From positions 29,518,602-29,582,601 of the forward strand of contig JAUJPP010000003.1 in NCBI GenBank assembly GCA_030562195.1: a stretch of 64,000 nt of DNA, written 5' to 3'. Positions 56,909-64,000 of this stretch are shown in pieces; within the stretch, counting starts at the first letter, position 1, and every line of letters starts with the position of its first letter. Position numbers and translations under genes: made by a program. The notes beneath the pieces are model-generated. The model did not search any database and was not told the origin of the DNA. It saw nothing but the letters and a program-made list of their open reading frames with translations. The stretch is from Nipponacmea schrenckii. Lineage: Eukaryota > Mollusca > Gastropoda > Lottiidae.

Positions 56909-58901
56909 CTAGAGCCAATTATGGCACAGAGTGGGACTTTGCTATCGTCGCAAAATTGCAACAAACAGGCCGAAAGACCTGATTTTCTAGGATAAACTGG
57001 CCAAAGTAACGGTGTATCTGCGTGCAAAGTACTTTTTGGAGAAACGTCATTTTCTACGGACGTAATTCTCTGACCCATAAAAATGATAAATTGCAAATTT
57101 ACCCGGATGTGAAACGCCCATCTCATTTTTTTGGACTTGAATCTAATCACATTAAAAATGTATACTCGCAGTTCAAATTTGAAGCTTGTACATTTAATAG
57201 ATCACGAGATATACACACATACATTTCAAAAAAGCAAAATAAACTTTAATTAATAAAATTTTCATTTTAAAAACTTTTGTTGTACATCACTGGAAAGATG
57301 ACAAAAGGCGCCTTCGGAATCTGAAAAAAATAACCCTCTAAATTAATTAGGTCACGCTCTAGAGCAGTCCAAATTTGCGAGTTTTCCTGTTTTCGGGCAG
57401 CTATAAAACCGGAAGTAGATGTCGGAGGCCTAATGTCAAATTGTCAACTGATAGCCAAAGTCAGTGACCAACGACCTTGTAAAGGTCAAGGTCACCAAAG
57501 GTCAAGGTCACGAGAAATAAGCCCCCAAACAAACAAAAAATGATTTTTTTGCAAATGTCGCAAAATTGCAACAAACAGGCAGAAACATTTGATTTTTTGG
57601 GATAAACTGGCCAAAGTAATTAGGTATATGTATGCAAGTTTATTTTTTTGAAAAACGTTATTTCCTGAAGCCTTAATTCGCTGACCGATATAATTGGTAA
57701 ATTTGAAGTTCACCCGGATGTGCCACGCCCATCTCGTTTTTTTGGGGGTGAATCTAATCATATTCAAAATATATTTTCACGGTACAAATTTGAAGCTTGT
57801 ACATCTAATAGATCACGAGATATACACACATACATTTCAAACAAGCGAAAAATACGGCAAATGTACTATACTTTTCAAAAATCAAAAACTTCAATTTTCA
57901 TTTTACAAACTTTTGTTTTATATCGTTGGAAAGAGGAAAAAAGGCGCCTTCGGAATCTGAAAAAAATAACACTCTAAATTAATTAGGTCACGCTCTAGAG
58001 CAGTCCAAAGTTGCGAATTTTGCTGTTTTCGCGCAGCTATAAAACCGGAAGTAGATGTCGGAGGTCAAAGGTCAAAGTATCAACTGATAGCCAAGGTCAA
58101 TGACCTTTGACCTACTAAAGGTCATGGTCACCAAAGGTCAAGGTCACGAGAAATAAGCCCCCAAACTTCGAAAAAATTCAACCGGATGTTGCAAAAATGC
58201 AAAAGCGAAATTCAAAATTCGGCTCCCATACATTTTTTCGCAATCGTTTGGACTTTCTAAAAATACAAATAACACACAAGTCGCTCTTACCGTAGAGGCC
58301 CCATTTTGAGTTTTACAAAAAAGATGGCGGTCAAAGTTTCACTTCCGGTCCGGATTTTTTCTTCTTCGTTTTTTTTGTCTTCTAATTTAATTAAGATTGA
58401 CATAAATTTTGTTGCGATACATCAATTACAGCACAAGTAGGTCAACCGGAAGTTTAAACCCTTTCTACGTTGAAACCGAAAATGAAGCCAAAATTTTGAC
58501 TCTGCCAATGTTTTTATATTCGTGAAACTTGAAGGCACCCAAATTTTCAGATCAATCGGTCTTTAAATAGCAAAGTTGCAAAAATGTGCAAAATACGGCA
58601 AAAAAATGTGTGCTACGAATTTTCGAATTATGAAATTTTTCAACTGCTATCTTGTTGGAAATTATTTCACGTTTTCAAAAATGCAAACCCGACGAAAATC
58701 GATCCAAAAATGAGAGTTCTAGAGCCACTGACCGACTTTTTAGGTATGTTGCAATGCAGCACTTCCGGTTTTGCAAAAATTTTCAAATGTTCATTCATTA
58801 GAAACGTCGCCACTACGGAAGGCCTGGAGAAGTTGTGAACTTGCGGTAACTGCTGCAGTCTAGGCTGTGTGAGGTGTGTAAATTTCGAAAAAAAAAACAA
58901 A
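56909..58901 (-). mobile_element. Family D element (copy 2, minus strand)
   Basis: The 3' CTAG end is at 56909-56912 on the minus strand, followed inward by a degraded palindrome (GCCAATTATGGC) and GGGACTTTGC. The body is collinear with D copy 1, with an extra AAGATGGCGG-containing paragraph (58321-58330). The 5' end is poly-A at about 58888-58900, headless. Confidence 0.8.
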
Positions 58902-60963
58902 CTAGAGCCACACGTGGCACAGAGTGGGACTTTGCTAACGTTGCAAAATTGCAACAAACAGGCCGAACCATCTGATTTTCTGGGAGAAACTGGCCGAAGC
59001 AACGAGGTATCTGTGTGCAAAGAATTTTTTGGAAAAACGTTATTTCCTACAGATGTAAAGCGCTGACCGATATAACTGGTAAATTGGAAGTTTACCCGTA
59101 TGTGCCACGCCCATCTAATTTACTTTTGCGTAAATCTAATCTCATACAAAATATATATTCATGGTACAAATTTGAAGCTTGTACATCTAATAGATCACGA
59201 GATATACACAAATACGTTTCAAAAAAGCAAAATGTACTTTAATTTTAAAAGTCCAAAAATTAAATTTTCATTTTAAAAACTTTTGTTGTGCATCGCTGGA
59301 AAGAGGACAAAAGGCGCCTTCGGAATGTGAAAAAAATAATCCTCTAAATTAATTAGGTCACGCTCTAGAGCAGTCCAACGTTGCAAATTTTGCTGCTTTC
59401 GAGCAGCTATAAAACCGGAAATAGACGTCAGAAGTCTAATGCCAAATTGTCAACTGATAGCTTAAGTCAGTGACCAATGACCTTGTAAAGGTCAAGGTCA
59501 CCAAAGGTCAAAGTCACTAGAAATAAGCCCCCAAACTAAAAAAAAAAACTGATTTTTTGCAAATGTCGAAAAATTGCAACAAACAGGCAGAAACATTTGA
59601 TTTTTTGGGATAAACTGGCCAAAGTAATGAGATATATGTATGCAAGGTACTTTTTTGAAAAACGTTATTTACTGCAGTCGTAATTCGCTGACCGATATAA
59701 ATGGTACATTTGAAGTTCACCCGGATGTGCCACGCCCATCTCGTTTTTTTGGAAAGGAATCTAATCATATTCAAAATGTATATTCACAGTAAAAATTTGA
59801 AGCTTGTACAGCTCATAGATCACGAGATATACACACATACATTTCAAGGAAGCGAAAATACGGCAAAATGTACTTTTCTTTGCAAAAATCAAAAAATTCA
59901 ATTTTCATTTTACAAACTTTTGTTATATATCGTTGGAAAGAGGACAAAAAGCACTTTAAGAATCTGAAAAAATTAACACTCTAAATTAATTAGGTCACGC
60001 TCTAGAGCAGCCCAAAGTTGCGAATTTTGCTGTTTTCGGGCAGCTATAAAACCGGAAGTAGACGTCGGAGGTCAAAGTTCAAAGTATCAACTGATAGCCA
60101 AGGTCAATGACCTTTGACCTACTAAAGGTAATGGTCACCAAAGGTCAAGGTCACGAGAAATAAGCCCCCAAACTTCGAAAAAATTCAACCGGATGTTGCA
60201 AAAAAGCAAAAGCAAAATTCAAAAATCGATTTCCAACATTTTGATCGCAATCGACTAAGCTTTCCAAAAATATAAACATCACACAAATCGCTCTTACCGT
60301 AGAGGCCCCATTTTGAGTTTTACAAAAAAGTGACATTTCAAGATGGCGGCCAATGTTTCACTTCCGGTCCGGATTTTTTCTTTTTCCCTTTTTTTGTCTT
60401 CTAATTTAATTAGGATTGACATAAATTTTGTTGCGATACATCAATTACAGCACAAGTAGGTCAACCGGAAGTTTAAACCCGTTTTACGTTGAAACCGGAA
60501 ATGAAGCAAAAATTTTGACTCTGCCAATGTTTTCATATTCATGACACTTGAAGGCACCCAAATTTTCAGATCAATCGGTCTAAAAATAGCAAAGTTGCAA
60601 AAATGTGCAAAATACGGCAAAAAAATGTGTGCTATGAATTTTCGAATTTCGAAATTTTGTAACTGCTATCTTGTTGAAAATTGTTTCAAGTTTTCAAAAA
60701 TGCAAACCCGACGAAAATCGGTCCAAAAATGCGAGTCCTAGAGCCACTGACCGACTTTATAGACATGTTGCAATGCAGCACTTCCGGTTTTGCAAAAATG
60801 TTCCAATTTATATTTAATAGAAACGTCGCCACAACAGAAGGTTTAGAGAAGTTGTGAAATTGCTGCAACTATTGCAGCTTAGGCTGTGTGCCCTGTGTAA
60901 ATTTCGAAAAAAAAAAGACAAACCGAAAACAAACTGGGACTTTGCGGTAGCAAAGTCCCACAA
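58902..60963 (-). mobile_element. Family D element (copy 3, minus strand, complete)
   Basis: CTAG at 58902-58905, palindrome GCCACACGTGGC, and GGGACTTTGC at 58927-58936. The body has AAGATGGCGGC at 60340-60350. The 5' hairpin is GGGACTTTGC (60936-60945), GGTA, GCAAAGTCCC (60950-60959). Confidence 0.85.
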
Positions 60964-61015
60964 CTAGAGCCACATGTGGCACAGAGTGGGACTTTGCTAA
61001 TGTCGCAAATTGCAA
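60964..61015 (-). mobile_element. Solo 3' tail of family D
   Basis: Only the last approximately 52 bp of a D element (CTAG, GCCACATGTGGC palindrome, GGGACTTTGC, GTCGCAAATTGCA) sits next to the head of D copy 3. Unrelated sequence follows. Confidence 0.7.
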
Positions 61016-62040
61016 GCAACTTTGATGAAACATGTATGTAACTATTTTAAATATTTGAATAAATAGTGTTTAAAAAAAAGTATCTCCTTTATTGAAGAGT
61101 TCTACTTTTAGCGTGCCTGGAACGGTTCCGAGAACGGTTCTCACTCGACAACGTAAACCTCCAGTAATAACATATGTATAATAGTATAAAGCAATAGTAA
61201 TTATAAACGGAAACGTTAAATTTCGTTTTACAGGTCTTGATAAAAGTAGTTTGGCATGATGCGGCAAGTTAAACAAAACCACCGTCATAACCTTAGTTCA
61301 CAAATATAAAAAAACAAAGGCATTTGTAGCAAATTGAAATGCAAACCTAAATTAACTAAATTATGCAATATAAACACCAAATGACAACCTACACTCCAGC
61401 AATAACATAGTATAAAGCAATAGTAATCTAAAATAATCATTAATTGCTCTTAATAAGAACACAAATTTACAAAATTCCAGCGAACTACGTGTCATCAAAA
61501 ACGGATGCCTTTGGGCTGTGACAAACTAATAGAATTCTTTTGATGTCTAGATCAAAGAATGCACTTGGAAACTTTGTTCATATTCACCAATTGATAAATA
61601 CACAGTCAGTTTATGACCAGTTGATATTACTCAATGAAAACTTCAACTGTTCAAATAAGCCAACATGTAATATAAACTATCAAGCTATCGAATTTCGCAT
61701 GGCTGTTTAACTGGGTCTATTCATTGGAGTTGAAAAAACGAAAACACTGATGGATATCCCCGGATATTAGCCCACTGCTCTAGAAAGAACAAGGTTATCC
61801 AAAGTCATGATCAAAAATAAAAGAAATAAGGAAGTTTATAAAACCTGATCCCTTTTTGAACTAAAAGGCTGACATTATTGATTGTTTCAAACAAATCAAC
61901 CAAATTAATGGTAATTAAATGTGCAAAGTCCTATTATGAACAAATGTTTTTGCGGAAGTTATGAACCAAACTCCATAAGTATGCAATCAGGATACAACCC
62001 AAATGTGTCACTTGTTTTAATTGAAAAAAAATAAAAATGG
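61016..62040. other. Spacer without recognised genes
   Basis: AT-rich. A short segment (CTCCAGTAATAACAT ... TATAAAGCAATAGTAAT) occurs at about 61160-61202 and again at 61393-61428 as a direct repeat. No domain-bearing ORF was noticed. Confidence 0.4.
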
Positions 62041-62287
62041 TAATACTTACATAAATAGAGAGTAGAGGTGGTTCTAATGACTTGGAAAAATAGTAGCTTG
62101 TCTCACAGGTCCTTAGTTAAGTCGTAATTAAGCTATTTACGACAAGGATTTCCTCTTTAGTACCCTACATTACCATTCAAAAGAGGAAAACCTTGCTGTA
62201 ATTCGCTTAATTAAGACTTAACTAAGGACCTGTGAGACAAGCTACTAGTCATTAGAACACCTCTACTCTCTATTTATGTAAGTATTA
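62041..62287. mobile_element. Foldback MITE, 247 bp, near-perfect palindrome
   Basis: TAATACTTACATAAATAGAG at 62041 is mirrored by CTCTATTTATGTAAGTATTA ending at 62287. The arms remain complementary through CTTGTCTCACAGGTCCTTAG / CTAAGGACCTGTGAGACAAG and into an inner TTTCCTCTTT/AAAGAGGAAA stem. It has no coding capacity. Confidence 0.9.
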
Positions 62288-62364
62288 GCCTTTTCATTTT
62301 CATCAATGAAAACGAGGGAAGCCATCTTTAAATGTAATCAATTTGTATAAATATGTCAATATAT

Positions 62365-63813
62365 ATTCAAAATTTGAAGCATCTACATGAGATATACACA
62401 CCATAAAGGTGAAAAAAGCGAAAATACAAAAATTGGAAAAAATGGAAATTCTAAAACCCGTTCCCTTTTTTGAAGCCTTTGTTCAAAATATCTGACTTTC
62501 TGGTATAAAATGGCCAAAGCATCGAGGTACCTGTGTGCAAAGTACTTTTTTGAAAAACGTTATTTCCTACAGACTTAAAGCGCTGACCGATATAAATGGT
62601 AAATGGGATGTTTACCCGGATGTGCCACGCCCCATCTCATTTTTTTGGCGTAGGTCTAATCACATTCACAATGTATATGCACGGTACAAATTTGAAGCAT
62701 GTACATCTAATAGATCACGAGATATACACACATACATTTCTAAAAAACGTCAATACGGCAAAATGTACTTTTATTTTAAAAAATCAAAAATTTCAATTTT
62801 CATTTTAAAAAACTTTGTTATACATCGTTGGAAAGAGGACAAAAAGCACTTTAAGAATCTGAAAAAAATAACACTCTAAATTAACTAGGTCACGCTCTAG
62901 AGCAGTCCAAAGCTGCGAATTTCGCTGTTTTTGGGCAGCTATAAAACCGGAAGTAGACGTCGGAGGTCAAAGGTCAAAGTATCAACTGATAGCCAAGAAC
63001 AATGACCTTTGACCTACTAAAGGTCATGGTCACCAAAGGTCAAGGTCACGAGAAATAAGCCTCCAAACTTTGAAAAAATTCAACCGGATGTTGCAAAAAT
63101 GCAAAAGCGAAATTCAAAAATCGACTTCCAATGTTTTTTTTGCAATTTTTATGTTCTTTCATTTGACACCAAAATCATCTCAATCGGATAAGCCATAATG
63201 TCTGAATTAAATTCGCGCAATTTCAGAAAAATCAAAATGGCGGCGAAAGTTGCGCATGCGGCCTTGATTTATTTTCTTTCGCTTTTTCGTATGGCTAATG
63301 GCTACCCGATGATACAAGTTTGAATCTCATACATTAATAAAACCGGAAGTTATTCAACCGGACGTAAAACTCTATTTTTCACAAAAACCGGAAGTGACGC
63401 AAAAATTTTGACCTACTTTTTGGAAATCATTCCATGGGCTACATATACTCAATTTTTTTAAGATTAATCGGTCTTTAAATAACAAAGTTGCAAAAATGTG
63501 CAAAATACGGCAAAAAAATGTGTGCTACGAATTTTCGAATTTTGAAATTTTGAAATTGCTATCTTGTTGGAAATTATTTCAAGTTTCCAAAAATGCAAAC
63601 CCGACGAAAATCGATTGAAAATTGCGACTTCTAGAGCCACTGACCGACTTTTTAGGTATGTTGCAATGCAGCACTTCCGGTTTTGCAAAAATGTTCCAAT
63701 TTATATTTAATAGAAACGTCGCCACGACAGAAGGTGTAGAGAAGTTGTGAAATTGCTGCAACTATAGCAGCCTAGGCTGTGTGCCCTGTGTAAATTTCGA
63801 AAAAAAAAAAAAA
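62365..63813 (-). mobile_element. Family D element (copy 4, minus strand, 3'-degraded)
   Basis: From about 62465 it is collinear with D. 62365-62440 is a diverged remnant (TTTGAAGCATCTACATGAGA). There is no CTAG end at the left. The right end is poly-A at about 63799-63813, headless. It contains GCGCATGCGG with AAAATGGCGGCGAAAG (63234-63262). Confidence 0.75.
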
Positions 63814-64000
63814 CTAGAGCCACATGTGGCACAGAGTGGGACTTTGCTAACGTTGCAAAATTGCAACAGACAGGCCGAAACATCTGATTTTCTGGGAGCA
63901 TATGGCCAAAGCAACGAGGTATCTGTGTGCAAAGATTTTTTTGGAAAAACGTTATTTCCTATTGACGTAATTCGCTGACCTATATAAATGCTAAATTGAA
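63814..64000 (-). mobile_element. Family D element (copy 5, minus strand), cut by the window edge
   Basis: CTAG at 63814-63817, palindrome GCCACATGTGGC, GGGACTTTGC, then the collinear D 3' region to the end of the window. Confidence 0.8.

Noticed and set aside
57694..57960. ORFs of 80-120 codons in family D copies (also 21736, 59701, 62535)
   Set aside because: Same repeat on different copies. Frames overlap on both strands and no conserved domain is seen.
61070..61288. 72-codon minus-strand ORF in the right spacer
   Set aside because: No domain, no splice or promoter context, and no second copy.
1..64000. tRNA, rRNA or autonomous Helitron Rep/helicase genes
   Set aside because: None was recognised in any frame or as a conserved RNA core. 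The array elements appear to be entirely non-autonomous.

Overview
Eukaryotic, AT-rich, transposon-dense DNA, most likely from an invertebrate animal and quite possibly a mollusc. The support is spliced exons with GTAAG donors and polypyrimidine acceptors, tyrosine-recombinase retroelements of DIRS and Ngaro type, a Penelope-like element with a GIY-YIG nuclease, LINE remnants, and a broken gene for a short-chain-collagen-C4-like secreted protein of a kind expanded in molluscs. Nothing bacterial is present (no operons, rRNA, tRNA or CRISPR). Three runs of exactly 500 N (14219-14718, 30104-30603, 53704-54203) are scaffold gaps.

Left part (1-14.2 kb). A minus-strand host gene of unknown function is built from at least four homologous, symmetric phase-1 exons (8266-8499, 7640-7837, 7297-7503, 781-996), three of them sharing an LL-x-(K/R)-G-W-F motif. 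A decayed DIRS-like retroelement (about 1015-7180: gag, RT-RNase H and tyrosine recombinase, all minus strand) sits in its third intron. That element itself carries a 5'-truncated LINE. Next come a decayed Ngaro-like element with RT-RNase H and gag (9.5-12.0 kb), a 32-bp minisatellite, a broken SGNH hydrolase ORF (12.5-13.1 kb) and a LINE tail (13.4-14.2 kb).

Central part (14.7-53.7 kb). This is an almost continuous head-to-tail array of non-autonomous rolling-circle-like (Helitron/Helentron-like) elements. I group them as families A to F. Each complete copy has a perfect or near-perfect 5' hairpin ('head'), usually a poly-T tract, a non-coding body of 1.2-4.5 kb, a subterminal inverted copy of a head arm, a 3' stem-loop and a terminal CTAG followed by T. 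Neighbouring copies usually abut with no spacer. Heads are stacked and shared between different bodies. Bodies are rich in consensus-like binding motifs for metazoan transcription factors (ETS ACCGGAAGT, YY1, NRF1, CRE, E-box, AGGTCA repeats, CCAAT, GGGCGTGG). Embedded in the array are the collagen-like pseudogene (26.2-27.9 kb) split by a foldback element, a hAT-type MITE with an 8-bp target duplication (34.1 kb), and a 5'-truncated Penelope-like element with a 10-bp target duplication (48.2-50.7 kb).

Right part (54.2-64 kb). Unannotated spacer and a 22-bp perfect hairpin are followed by family B and D copies in the opposite (minus) orientation, a 1-kb spacer and a 247-bp foldback element.

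I found no intact transposase, Rep/helicase or full-length retroelement ORF. The best candidate for an intact host gene is the tandem-exon GWF gene. Family letters A-F are labels used only here.
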